Source: Dillenia suffruticosa (Eukaryota > Streptophyta > Magnoliopsida > Dilleniales > Dilleniaceae). From it: a stretch of DNA of 64,000 nt. The notes under the pieces were generated by a model. The model was not told where the DNA came from. It saw only the letters and a list, made by a program, of their open reading frames with translations, and made no database searches. Location: the NCBI GenBank assembly GCA_033439265.1, contig JAVTVX010000002.1, forward strand, positions 4,226,001 through 4,290,000. Direction: 5' to 3'. Positions 47,475 to 59,197 of this stretch are shown piece by piece. Position numbers and translations under genes: made by a program. Position 1 is the stretch's first letter. Each line of letters opens with the position of its first letter.

Positions 47475-50130
47475 GTACGTTTGATATTTCTTAGACCTAT
47501 TCGTTAATTGCTTGCCTGTGGAAGTGGTAGGAAATAAAAATAACCAGAGAGAGTAATTTTTCTATATAATAACTTTTCACATTCGGAATCAGTGTCTCCG
47601 TTTTCAAAGCTCTTTTAAGTTGTTCACGCATAATCTGGTTGTTATTGTTCATAATTTCACGCAATAATTAGGATATTTTGTTATTAATTGCATTGATTTG
47701 AGAATTTCTGTTTTGGTATTAGATTTATATAAAAAAATTATTTTAGCTCTAAATGATAATACAGCATAATTATCTAACAATATCTTTTTCCCAGGATTTA
47801 TTTCTAATTTTGGTGACTTGGGGGGTTTTTTTTTCCTATTTTTTAATTGAAAATGAAATCCATCCCCCCCCCCCCAAGAAAAAGAAACCTAATGAGGGGG
47901 AAAAAAAGAAGAGGAAAAAAAATGCTAGAAGCATGATTTTTACTTATGTAATGAATGCTAGGTATAATACTGTGAAAATGGTAAGCTTGAAATGTGGATC
48001 AGGTTGAGTAATAGGCTAAAGATAGTGTTTAGATTCAGCCAATAATAATAATAATAATAATAATAAAGGAAAAAAAAATAAAGATTGCGTTCTGAGGCAA
48101 CAATTTTCACCTTTCAAATTCATATCAATTAGCATAGTGACTCTGATTACAACTTCAGTCAATATTTTAACTAGAATTCATGGCACATTCAAATGCGCAT
48201 GTTCATGAAAAATCATAAACATTTGCAAATATATATGAAACATACATGTAATACAATTATATCATGCGACAACTGATAATGGTTTCCCACATCAATATTC
48301 GTGTATATTGTGATGAAGCCAAAAATAAACATACAAAATGCAAACCTCTGTTGGGGGGGGGGGGTAGAAGAAGAAGCAATCCTCTTCCCCTCACGTTAGG
48401 TTAGGATTGGTTACTCTTTTCGCTTAAAATTTTTTTCTTCATGAACAGTTGTTTCACTTTTATGAGTCATTTTTACAAGTAAAACTCGCTGAACTGAATT
48501 TAACTGATTAAGATAACTACAACTATTTAAATAAAATAACTTCATCAATTTGTTTGCATATCCAACACCCTTTTGGCTTTTAGAAAATAAAAGTTGAGTG
48601 AGAAACATTATGTTAAATTGATATGGAGAGTCTATGTGGAGATATGGGAAAGAGAGGGTGGAACATTAAAAGTTTAGTTGTCGTGGGTCCTTGTGGGATA
48701 GGGTGAAAGAATTCTAAAACAAGGAGATTTCAGTTTTCATCAAAAATGAATTATGTCAATGTAAATATAGATTTAGTTTAAAAACTGATTTTTAATTCAA
48801 AAAAAAAAATTTGTTGCTAATGTAAACATACAAGTGGTTTAAAATCAAGATAGAGTTTTTTTTAACATTATTAAGAATTCCGTCAAGCATGATATAGTTT
48901 CAAACAATGGCGTCTCATTATATATTAGTATAGGCTCTTATCAGTGACACCTTGAGCAAATTGTTTAAACTTGATGTGAATTACATGTCATATGATTTGC
49001 GAAAATATGATTTAATAATGTATTTTCTCCCAAAAGAGTATTGTCCTCTGAGGAAGGAAATCTAAATTAATCTTGGAGTGTATCTCTTACCTCTGTACAT
49101 TCTGACAAAACTTTGGGGAAAAAAATATATTTTTCCTTTTCCAGAAATTTCATGGCGATGTTGCTTCTTTTGTTTTTTTTTTTTGGGGGGGGGGGGGGAA
49201 TCCATGCAGTGCATAGGTTTACCACAATTTCAATCATATAGGACGTAAATACAATGCTTTACTGAAGTACATTGAAGTTTGTTTCTTGGTGAGAACTTCT
49301 GTCATCAGTTATCTTTATGAAACTATATTATTTTTTATCATAGGAATTTATAGATTTCTCACTTCTATTGTTCTTTTGCACTATATTTACGTCATGTTTG
49401 GAATATAGTTCTCTGCTTTCTTGCTATTTTACCTTTTTTTTTTTCCTTTTTGATCAGCCAAAAGGAGTTTCTTGATAAGGTGCTAAGGTAGCATCATAGA
49501 AGTTACGGTTCAGGGAACACCTAGCTCTTTATTCAGCTCTTGTCTACTTCATTCCCTTGCTACTAAGCCAGTTAGAGATTGTAAATCTTGGCTTGTAAAT
49601 CTTGGCTCCTGTCACCATTCATACATTGAGAAGGAAGACTTCTGAATACTTGCTTTCTACCAAAAATAGGATCTTGTTTTTATAAGATCACAAACAGTGT
49701 CAATTTCTATATCTGTTCCTTTGAAAATTATGTCACTTCTCCTTGTGGTATCCCTCTGTTTGATGACTGAGAAAAAATTATATATGAACAAATTACTTTA
49801 TAATGCTGCACCTTCACTTCCAAGAACAATGGCTATTATCATCCCGTTATTCACTGTAAATACTGGTTCTTTTATTTTGTATTTTGATGGGGGGTCTGCA
49901 TGTATTTTTCTTACTTTATTTTAAGCAATGTCATATGGGAAACAGACATTAAATCTTTTGAATTCTGCATTAATCAATGGCTTTGTCTTATCTGTTTGAC
50001 TAAAGATAGGTACCACCTTTACTGCTTTGATAGGTTGCATATGGTGTACCTTGTTGGTGCATTTTCATGAGTTTCATCTGGGTAATTGACAAGGCTTTGT
50101 CAAAAATGAGTATGCTTCCATGGATTTGCA
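47475..50130 (+). other. Probable TPK1 5' leader intron
   Basis: Bordered by GT at 47475 and AG at 50130. It contains a C run (47867-47876), an AAT microsatellite (about 48040-48066), G runs at 48353-48364 and 49184-49198, and no coding frame with family resemblance. Confidence 0.4.
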
Positions 50131-50165
50131 GGCCTTCTGGTGTCCACATCTACTGAGCAATCTTA

Positions 50166-51313
50166 ATGGCCTCCAATAGTATAAAACAGCACTTGCTGAA
50201 TCCGTCACATCCTTCATCTCAACTAGAGAAAAGTATTGCACCAAGAAAAAGATTTCGTCGCTGTAGAAGTGCTCCCTTGGCAGAATTTGTCCCTTCGGAT
50301 GTAAATGAAGATGGCTCACTTCCACGCTCTAGATCAATTTTTAGTAAACTGCACCCTGGTTTCAAGAAAGTGTGTCTATTTTTGACCATTTACCTTGGCG
50401 TAGGCACCGTCTGCTTCTACCTTCTTGGGAACCAGATCAAGGGGGAAAAGACAAATGTGATTCTTGATGCTCTATATTTGTGTATTGTGACAATGACTAC
50501 TGTGGGGTATGGAGACCTTGTACCTAATAGTGTCCCTACCAAATTATTTGCCTGTGCCTTTGTTTTCATGGGGATGGCCCTAGTTGGCTTAATTCTGAGC
50601 AAAGCGGCAGACTACATCGTAGAGAAGCAGGAAATTCTATTGGTTAAAGCATTGCACATCAGTCGAGCAGTTGGCCCTACAGAAATTTTGAAGGAGATGG
50701 AGACCAACAAAGTGAGATATAAATGCATCATGATTTTAATCCTTCTCCTTGCTCTTATATCCATTGGAACAACTTTCCTTGCTACAGTAGAGAAATTGGA
50801 CATGCTTGATGCATTTTATTGTGTTTGTTCTACAATTACAACCCTGGGTTATGGAGATAGAAGCTTCTCAACAAGTGCAGGACGTGCATTTGCAGTATTT
50901 TGGATACTGACCAGTACAGTTTGTGTTGCTCAGTTCTTCCTTTATCTTGCTGAGGTATCTACTGAAAGCAGGCAAAAAGCATTAGCCAAGTGGGTTCTTA
51001 ATCGGAGGATGACAAATGTAGATCTGGAGGCAGCTGATCTTGATGAAGATGGGGTTGTTGGGTAAGTAATGTGTTATGTGGAGTTTTAGTTAAAGTATGG
51101 TCTTATAAATGTTTTTACACACCCTTCATGATGCCTATTCTCCATAGGGTTGCTGAGTTCATCCTATATAAACTTAAAGAGATGGGGAAGGTCAGCCAAG
51201 AAGATATTTCGCTTGCATTTGAGGAATTTGAAGATCTTGATGTTGATCAATCGGGAACATTATCTTTGTCTGATCTAGCACTTTCTCAACGAAATAAAGA
51301 AGCTAATAAGTAA
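50166..51313 (+). CDS. TPK1: Two-pore potassium channel TPK1/KCO1
   Basis: Two exons, 50166-51061 and 51148-51313, join through a split Gly codon to give 353 residues, the usual TPK length. Plant TPK1 is a tonoplast K+ channel activated by cytosolic Ca2+ and by 14-3-3 binding. The basic N-terminus holds RRCRSAP (about 31-37), matching the phospho-dependent 14-3-3 site of TPK1. Two pore domains have filters TTVGYGD (111-117) and TTLGYGD (225-231), each between two hydrophobic segments. The C-terminus has two EF hands, DLDEDGVVGVAE (291-302) and DVDQSGTLSLSD (330-341). The small intron falls in the first EF hand. An upstream acceptor at 50130 implies a spliced 5' leader. TPK1 is preferred over the other TPKs because of the intact 14-3-3 motif, GYGD filters and DLEAADLDEDGVVG. 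Confidence 0.95.
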
Positions 51314-52985
51314 GATCATCAAAGAAAGAAATGTGCTTGTAATGAATATTGAACATGAAAGATGAGAAAAGGCAGCTACTGGGTGAGTTTGGAAATATTA
51401 TGCCTCCTTGAACTGCCCCTTCTTTTATTTGTATTCTATGAAATGAGGATGTTGGCTTGAACTCATTAGATAGTTAGGTTGAGCTGATATATCATATATG
51501 CCCTCAGTGTGTTTGTTTGCCCTTCCTGTATCTTTGTGTGTTTATGAGCACTTCATCTGAATATAGAGGTCTTTCATTGCTATTTCCTTTTCCTTTTCTT
51601 CATTACTTTTCCATTTCTTAGTCTCTGGATTTTGCATTAAGTGCAGAAGATTGTCTCACCAAGAAAGTTACTAGGGCATATTTCAATAAGAAACCTGGTG
51701 TTACAATGAGGATTATGTAGCATTTCAGTCTGGATGCATGCCTTTAGAAGCACTTTAGTCTAGAATTATTTCACTAGTCCATTTGCTATTTTCGTAACAC
51801 TCTTGGTGACAATCCAGTGCAAAGATTCCTTAAATGGAAAAATGCCAGCACACTATTGGTTTGGCTATGAATTCAGTCTGCTTCAATGTTCTCCCTTAGC
51901 TAGTATACAATATTCTATAATGATAATAACTGGTCTATGTATAAGTTAACTCGCAAGCGAGTTACTAAACATCATTGTTCAATGCAGTAAGATCATATGC
52001 TTCAAAACTTCGGTCTTGGTTTCTGAAATGATTTGTCTTCAGTTCAAGAGATCAGGAAATATTTTCAGTTCTTTTTGTCTTTAATTTCCAGTGTCCAGAA
52101 ATCATATTAGGTTGAGTTTTGTATCTCCATGCTGTGTGTTGCTGAATTGCAAATGAAAGATAATGTGATTTAGGGGGGCAGGAAAGATACCATGGCTTTA
52201 TTAAGAGAAAACAACTCGATCCACTCAAAGCAGCCACTTGGAAGCTTAAATTTATAGTTCCAGAATCAAATGATAAGGAGTTTGCAGTACAGGTATGATT
52301 TCTTTAAGATTCAAGATCACGAATTTTGCTCAGAAATTTGATGGTTTCCAGTACCATCTCAAGAACATTGACTTGGTCGAATGAGACTCCAAGTACAGCT
52401 GTAAAATTCAACTTAAAATCATACATGGCAGATATTTTTTAAGTTCTGCAATTTCATTTGTTTATACCATTAACCTATAAGGTTTCAATTTTCTTTGTGT
52501 TATGTGATTTGTCATTTTAATCACGTTGGAATATTGTATCACAGGATCTATCTCTCAGAAAGCATAAAGGCAATGGATTTGACCAAAAGCATAAACTAGT
52601 AGGAGGGTCAGCTTTCCTTTGATCACAGCTGCAGACCATGATAAATGTAAGATACAGGCATGTCGTCTTTTGTAAATAGGTTTGTATGTATATTTTTGTT
52701 GCACAAAGCTTCAAATGTTTAGGGACCATCATTACCACTAGCAAACCACTTTATTTAATGTGCCAAAAAGAACATTAGCTTGGTGGCATCGGTAAGTTGG
52801 TAGTTGATATTCGACTGCAAAGGCTCCTCTTTGCAATGACATGCATTGACTGGATGGGATATAAGACAAATATTATATTTAGATCTCAGAGACTTCCGAT
52901 GACAACCCACTCATTATCTCACATAACAAAGAGACTATATTTCACATCTACCGCATCATAGAACAATGCAAGTGGGGAAAGATTC
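51314..52985. other. TPK1 3' region and spacer
   Basis: 3' untranslated sequence and AT-rich DNA. No further gene is supported before the receptor-like pseudogene. Confidence 0.5.
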
Positions 52986-52989
52986 GCTG

Positions 52990-54200
52990 AATTATCTAAA
53001 TCTTGCTTCTAATCTTCTGAGCAGCCTTCAATTTGCGATACCCGTTCTCTTGATGTTCTTAATCTATCAAATAACGAGTTAAGGAGCACCATACCAGGAT
53101 GCTTGGGAACACCTTTTTTCTTCTCTGTGTTGGATCTGTGAGGAAATAACCTTCACAGAACTATTCCAGACACATTTTTTAAGGGCAATCGCTTGATGAC
53201 CCTCAATCTTAAGGGCAATAAATTAGAAGGTCCAGTCCCGGCATCTTTGGCCAACTGCAAAATCCTAGAAGTTCTTGATCTTGGAAATAACAAGATAGAT
53301 AATACTTTCCTCATTGATTAGGTACTCTTGACAAGCTGCAGATTCTGGTTTTACAAAACAATAGATTCCATGGACAAATTCGAGGTCCTGAGACTGAATT
53401 TCCCTTTGCCAAGTTGAGGATGATTGATCTTTCTCACAACTACTTCATGGGAAATCTGCCAGAAAATTATATTCGGGTTTTTAAAGCAATGATGGATGTG
53501 GCTGATGATAAATCAGAAGCCCTATACATAGGGAACAAATATTATTCAGATTCTGTAACCATGATGATCAAAGGAGTCGACGTAGACCTGGTGAAAAGTC
53601 TGACAATCTTCACAGCCATAGGCTAATCAAACAATAAGTTCCAAGGAGAGATCCCAAAAGATATTGGAAATCTTGTGTCTCTTCGAGTTCTTAACTTTTC
53701 TCGCAGTTCAATCACTAGTCATATTCCATCACCTGGGGGGAATTTAACAAAGCAAGAGCCTTTAGATCCCTCTTCTAACAAGCTGTTTAGAGAAATCCCA
53801 GAGGAGTTGAGTAGGTTTAACATTTCTTGAATACTTAAATCTCTCGCAGAATAATCTCGAGGGATGTATACCTGAAGGCAGCCAACTAGACACATTTTTG
53901 AAAGATTCATGCTGGGAACTTGAGATTGAGAGGTTTTCCTTTGTCAGGAGGCTGTGATGAATATCCAAATATGCCTCATTCTAGTTTTGACAGCTCAGGA
54001 AGTGGAATTGTATTGGAGATTCATGTCAATGGCGTATTTATGTGGGATGGTTTTTGGATTGTATCTACGACATCTCATATTCTTAACTCGCAAACCTGAA
54101 TAGTTTCTGAAAATTGCTGAAGACATACAGTATAAAACTGTGAGGAGATCAAGGAAGACCAGTGACAGCGAATGCAAGAAATTTGGCCATAGTGTCAAGA
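52990..54200 (+). pseudogene. LRR receptor-like protein (Cf/RLP type) pseudogene
   Basis: Translation in changing frames gives the C-terminal half of an extracellular LRR protein: LDVLNLSNNELRSTIPGCLG, then LMTLNLKGNKLEGPVPASLANC, LRMIDLSHNYFMGNLPENY, the island segment with VTMMIKGVDVDLVK, then NNKFQGEIPKDIGNLVSLRVL, a terminal EGSQLDTF-like stretch and a transmembrane-like end before a basic tail. Breaks include TGA at about 53139, TAG at about 53320, TAA at about 53625 and frame changes near 53330, 53820 and 53920. The N-terminal LRRs and signal peptide are missing. Intact relatives are cell-surface immune or developmental receptors. Confidence 0.85.
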
Positions 54201-54239
54201 GATGGTTACGCCTTGGTAAGTCATTATGCTGAATGAAGC

Positions 54240-55111
54240 GCAGTTTCACTATCTGATTCTCACAGTTTTGCTTTTAAAATTGTACAAAGTGTTTGATGTT
54301 AATCTTTCCATTTATCTGACAATAATTAATAAAAAGCCGATACCTGATTTTTTTTCTGGTTTATGTTTATCCATCCTAGTTTCTTATCTAATTTTAAACT
54401 CCTGCAGATATTGTTGCCGTTGTTTAACCCACATACCAAGCATGATGAGTTCATGATAGTTGAGCCTGTTAGTGCTTGAATATTCGATACTTCTGCTAAG
54501 GGATTTAACCTTATTGGGAAACATCTTAATAGAACAAGGACAAAGTTGAGCTCCAGGCTTAGCCGAGGTTTTAGGAAGAATGGAGCTGACTACACCATAC
54601 AAATGTGACCTCTAATTTGATTAGAATTAACTAACTGCATTTTGAGGACTTGCATTCAGAGCCTAGATTACCAGAACACAGCCGGTTCCAGCAAGGAAGT
54701 GTTGGTAGGCTAATACTTATTACTCTCTCTCTCTCTCTCTCCCCTTTTTTTCCTTTTTTTTCCCGGGGGGGGGGGGTTTCCATGGAATGTATGAATTTTA
54801 TACATGAAGGGTGTAACTTCTGAGAATTTAGGGGTGCGGTTGCTTTGATGCTGTGTCTAGATATGATAAGAACTACTTGTACTTTTCCTTAACCAAAGAA
54901 AGTGTCTGTTAAGAGCATCTTAGTTCAACTAAACCCAATGTACCATAATCATTTGGGGTGCTCCTCTGGATGCTCAGTTAATCAGAAGAGTAATCTCAGT
55001 CTTTGGCAAGACTAATGTTAACACAACTATCCTATCAGGACCTTTATTTTACTTCTTTTTAGCGCGGAGAATGGGGCAGATGGGGGCAGCTCTTTGGGGA
55101 ATATTTTCATC
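54240..55111. other. Spacer downstream of the receptor-like pseudogene
   Basis: A CT microsatellite (54723-54740) followed by T and G runs to about 54777. No gene seen. Confidence 0.5.
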
Positions 55112-55123
55112 GATCCCCACTAA

Positions 55124-55288
55124 GAACGGCACTTTCGTTGTTTAATCAGGTCGGGAGTTCAACTCTCACCGGGTACGGAAAAAATATTATTAGGAGAGAA
55201 CCCTCTCAATTGAGATCTAACAGACTTCTCGATCCGAATTAATCGGGACGAAATTTTCGATACTGGACGGTCAAATTATCAAAAAATT
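55124..55288 (+). mobile_element. SINE copy 1
   Basis: A 165 bp insertion bounded by a perfect 12 bp duplication GATCCCCACTAA (55112-55123 and 55289-55300). An internal GGGAGTTCAACTC resembles a tRNA-type B box. It shares a 3' domain (CCGAATTAATCGGGACGAAA then GATAC) with the three neighbouring copies and ends in an A-rich tail. Confidence 0.75.
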
Positions 55289-56146
55289 GATCCCCACTAA
55301 ACTACAAATTTAGAGACATACAATGGACTTATCCCAAACCCTTAAATGACAAAAACAAATAATAATAATAACTAAATAAGTAAATAAAAATAAAATTTAA
55401 TGTGGGCAAGAGCATGGCATCCATCTCAAAACATAATCTCTCAATGTCCTGTCCCAATTCCAATTAATTTGCTTGATTTTATGAGGTGACTAGTAATATA
55501 CTCGCGTGGGGTACATGAATTAAAATTTTATAATACAAATACAAAAAAAAAAATTATAATAATAGTTATATAAAAATAATAATAACTAAATTATACATAT
55601 TATTGTCAAAATTCTAATGTAATTTTTTATCATTTAAAGAGAGAATTAAAAAAAAAAAAGTTTTAGAAGATCCGAAAAAAGTGCAAGGAATTTATTCTTA
55701 AATTTGGATTATTTTTAATTATTCTTAAAATCCAGCGAAGATTAGCAATGATAAAAGTACAAGATAAATTAAAATGATAAGAGTGTGGGTAAAAATAATT
55801 TAAAGTATCATATGAAACTATATAAAATGTGACAATTTAAAGCATACACCTTGAAAATTTTTATGAAATTATATAAAATATTTTTTATTGAAAAGTTATT
55901 CATAGTCTTAATAATTTAGCTATCATAACTCTATCAAACGCTTCTCTAACTGTACTATTTCACAATTCAAAATTATATCTTGCTCCTTCTTTCCACCCTG
56001 TGCTGGCAGGAGGGATTTTGAGTTTCAAATTTTTTCATATAATATTTATAAAAAGTTAACAATTCTAAATAATATATACTCTCAATCTTAATTTATTGAT
56101 AAAATTGTCTAGGCATTAACTTTAATTCTCAACTCACACAAATATT

Positions 56147-56344
56147 ACCGACGCTTCGTTGAGCAAGTAGGAATGACACTAATACTTCACACTAAGAATC
56201 GGAGTTCGAGTCTTGATAATAGCAAAAACGACGTTGGGAGAATTTCCTCCCGATTGTGATCCGACAGCACCTCGACTGAAATTAGTCAGAGCAAAACTCT
56301 GAATACTCAATTGTGGATCAATTTCATAGGACCAAAAAAAAAAA
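56147..56344 (+). mobile_element. SINE copy 2
   Basis: Flanked by AACTCACACAAATATT (56131-56146) and AACTCACACAGATATT (56345-56360), 15 of 16 bases identical. It contains CGGAGTTCGAGTCTTG, a B-box-like motif, and the family 3' domain (CTGAAATTAGTCAG then CTGAATAC), and ends in a long A run. Confidence 0.78.
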
Positions 56345-56369
56345 AACTCACACAGATATTCAAATATTC

Positions 56370-56551
56370 ACCAAACTCCTTTGGGTTGAGTGATTAAAAG
56401 CACTCTATCCCCTTAACTAAAAATCTCAAGTTCTAATTTTAAAAATGATAAAAAATGATTTGGAAGAGCAAATCCCTAAAAATGAATCATACAGTACTCG
56501 AACCGGATTAATCGATAAAATTTGGATACGGTGATAAAAACAAAAAAAAAA
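56370..56551 (+). mobile_element. SINE copy 3, inserted in the target duplication of copy 2
   Basis: Flanked by a perfect 14 bp duplication ATATTCAAATATTC (56356-56369 and 56552-56565). The left copy overlaps the right duplication of SINE copy 2, so this copy landed at its downstream edge. It begins with GGGTTGAGTGATTAAAAG (A-box-like), has CAAGTTCTAATTT in the B-box position and the family 3' domain with CCGGATTAATCG, and ends in an A run. Confidence 0.78.
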
Positions 56552-57208
56552 ATATTCAAATATTCTTAAAAAAATGTCGCTAAACATAATCCGGGGATTT
56601 TAAAACAACCCCCCTTCTCTCCAAATTCAAAACATCCCTAATCTTATTTTAATTTCAGCTTAAAAGTTAATTTTAGATTCTTGCTTGCCTTAATCTTAAA
56701 TATTTCCAAAACAGAACCTTAGTTATAGTTTGATTATTTCAACTCCCCCTCCTCCCTTCTCTGCCACGTGTTAATTTGATCGATTTTGGACAATATACAT
56801 AAATTTGGTAATTCAATGACGACGCTTAGTTGATCTGTTAACAAAATATTGATTTTTTAAAAATAAAATTTTATATTTAAATTTTATATATAGAAAAAAT
56901 AGGTATTAAAAGAGTTTTATCTTTTAAACTTCAATTTAACTCAAATCGAATTTAGATAAACTTAATACAATAGAATAACAGATACGATAATTTATGTTTA
57001 AAAAAATTGTGAATTCAATACCATCCTTCAACTTTTGCAAGTATGCTGTTGGCCCATCTACCACTAGACCTGAGCATTGAGTATTAAGCGAGGCTATTAA
57101 GTTTAAGTGTTGCCTAGATTCGGCCGATTTAAAACTCTGCTCGACCCAAACTTTAAGTTTAGGCTGTCAAGGTAATTTTCAATTTAGGTCTGACTATGAG
57201 AATGTCTA

Positions 57209-57426
57209 GATTTTTTTTTTTTTATCATGTTTTGGATATCGTTCGGTATTCAGGATTTTACCATGACTAATCCGGATCGATCGTTATAGTGACTTTTTTT
57301 GAAAGACGGGTCTCCTAACGGGAATGCTCCATACACATAAGGGCCCGATACTCCTAATGGGAGTCGAATGTCAGTCATGTTTAAGGGTACTCAACTCTAT
57401 ATCCAATTGAACCAACCCACGTTGAT
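57209..57426 (-). mobile_element. SINE copy 4 (minus strand)
   Basis: Flanked by AGAATGTCTA (57199-57208 and 57427-57436). The minus strand starts with GTGGGTTGGTTCAATTGG (A-box-like), then CATTCGACTCCC (B-box-like), the family core CCGGATTAGTCATGG and CTGAATACCG, and a terminal A run (T run on the plus strand). Confidence 0.78.
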
Positions 57427-57436
57427 AGAATGTCTA

Positions 57437-57790
57437 ATTTTTAATATGCTGTCACAATCTCTCTCCCCCAACCCTGAATTTTAGGGTTCGAATTCTTGTA
57501 TAACAAAAAAAAAAAGATTTTTAACATGCCTACGCAGCCGCGCGACAAACATGCCCCACCTCTTTGTCCCCAAAAGGACAGCTTAATAATCAAAATCTCT
57601 CTTCCCAACATAAAAGTCTCATATTTGAATATTTGTACAAAAAAAAGAAAAAAAAATATCACACTCTTTAGCATTTTCTAAATGAGTGAGCCCAAGTAGG
57701 CCCAAGGCCCACAGTTTCAAAATTTTCAACCGAACCTGCAAAAAGGCTAGACGAGGCAACCGACTCGGCGCTTATGTCAAACGATCACTT
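57437..57790. other. Short spacer between SINE copy 4 and the TRIM element
   Basis: A small frame at 57686-57874 runs across the TRIM boundary and is not a gene. Confidence 0.5.
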
Positions 57791-58329
57791 TGTCACATAC
57801 CCATGTTACATGCTCAAATAATAGATTCAAACTCAATAAGAAAACTTAACCCAAAAGATCAACCTGTTGGGTGAGAGAGGTTATTGGATTTAAGTACTAT
57901 TTTATAATTTCTTGGAGATCCGATATGAAATTCGTAACATTAACTTTCCCTTGAGAAGCCGGACGTCCACGGACGGCTCTTACTCTGGACAACTCACACT
58001 CTGGACTGCTTTCACTCTAACGGGTAGCCCTTTTTCCTCTTCGGACGGTTTTGACTCCTATACCAAGTAGCCATTTTCTATTTTGAAAGGCTCTCACTTT
58101 GACACCAGGTAGCCCTTTTCCATGTGCCCTCTTCTAGGTAATTTTCTTCCAGATAGCCATTTTTCATGTTAAACCAAAGGTTCTGATACTAATTTGTCAC
58201 GAACCCAAATAATTGACTCAAGCCCAATAAGAAAACTCAACCCAAAAGATCGACCTGTTGGGTGAGAGAGTCTATTGGATTTAAGTATTATTTTATAATT
58301 TTTTGGGATCCAATATGAAATTCGTAATA
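57791..58329 (-). mobile_element. Miniature LTR retrotransposon (TRIM)
   Basis: Two direct repeats, 57791-57939 and 58195-58329, begin TGTCAC and share AACCCAAAAGATC, CCTGTTGGGTGAGAGAG and ATATGAAATTCGTAA. The left copy ends in CA; in the right copy this has become TA. The 255 bp between them has no coding capacity. On the minus strand TTAGTATCAGAACC (58192-58179) follows the right repeat, a decayed Met-tRNA primer site, and AAGGGAAAG precedes the left repeat as a polypurine tract. No clear target-site duplication was found. The right end is followed by a tandem duplication of about 40 bp. Confidence 0.72.
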
Positions 58330-59197
58330 TATTTCTTCGTATTTCATCATATGAAATTCGTAATATACTTCTTTGTATTTCATCATATTCATCTGTCGGG
58401 TTCAAAATTAAAAGAAAAAAAATTATATATTAAAAAAGCCACCCTCTAAATAGTATTTTATAAATATTTGAATCAACTTAGTTAAAATATAAATCTAAAT
58501 ACCCTAGATAAAAAATCCCAAAAAAAAAATATTCATATTGACCTGTCTTCTTGATTGTCAAGGTTTAGTAATCTTTCCAGGAGAAAATCCTCCTCAGTGT
58601 ATCACTTATAAGAAAGCTACCGCTTTCTTCAATTTTATATATTTATTTATTTATTTTTGATAAGAAGAGCATATCGTCCTATTTTAAGGTTTTCTGATTA
58701 TTAATTGATTTTGCTAGGATTTTATAGATGATTTTGATTCTATTTTTGTTGAGGTTTTGATGACGGTTTAATAACGAAAAAAAAAAACATTAGATGTAAT
58801 TCTGAAAATTTCAAAATTTTTTAATTGTGTTACCTGTACCATATTTTTTTTTTTTTTTTTTTATAGTTTTTGTTTCATCGACTATCTCCAAGAATCTAAC
58901 GTGATTTTGAATTTGATACGGATTTTAATTTCTGTTCGTAACTTCTAATTTTGTCAGACGGCAGCTTAATTAGAAATAGAAGCGTTACAAATATATGTTC
59001 TAGGGTTTACATTCTCAAGCCCCCCACCCCTCTCTCTCTCTCTTCCAACATCCAACGATCTCCGACTTTCTCTCCTTCTTCCCTACTTAAACTAGGTTTT
59101 CATCTAGGAAATCGTAGAATTTAGAACCAGCCACCACCGTCTCTCTTTCTCTCCCTCTCCCTCTCCCTCTCCCTCTCCTTAGAAGAATATAACGAAT
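58330..59197. other. Upstream region and 5' leader of the Rxt3-like gene
   Basis: AT-rich DNA with a T run near 58843-58862, then CT-rich tracts at about 59030-59044 and 59140-59178 (CTCCCT units) just before the ATG at 59198. Confidence 0.6.

Noticed and set aside
57686-57874. 62-codon plus-strand frame
   Set aside because: It crosses the TRIM left LTR boundary and has no family features.
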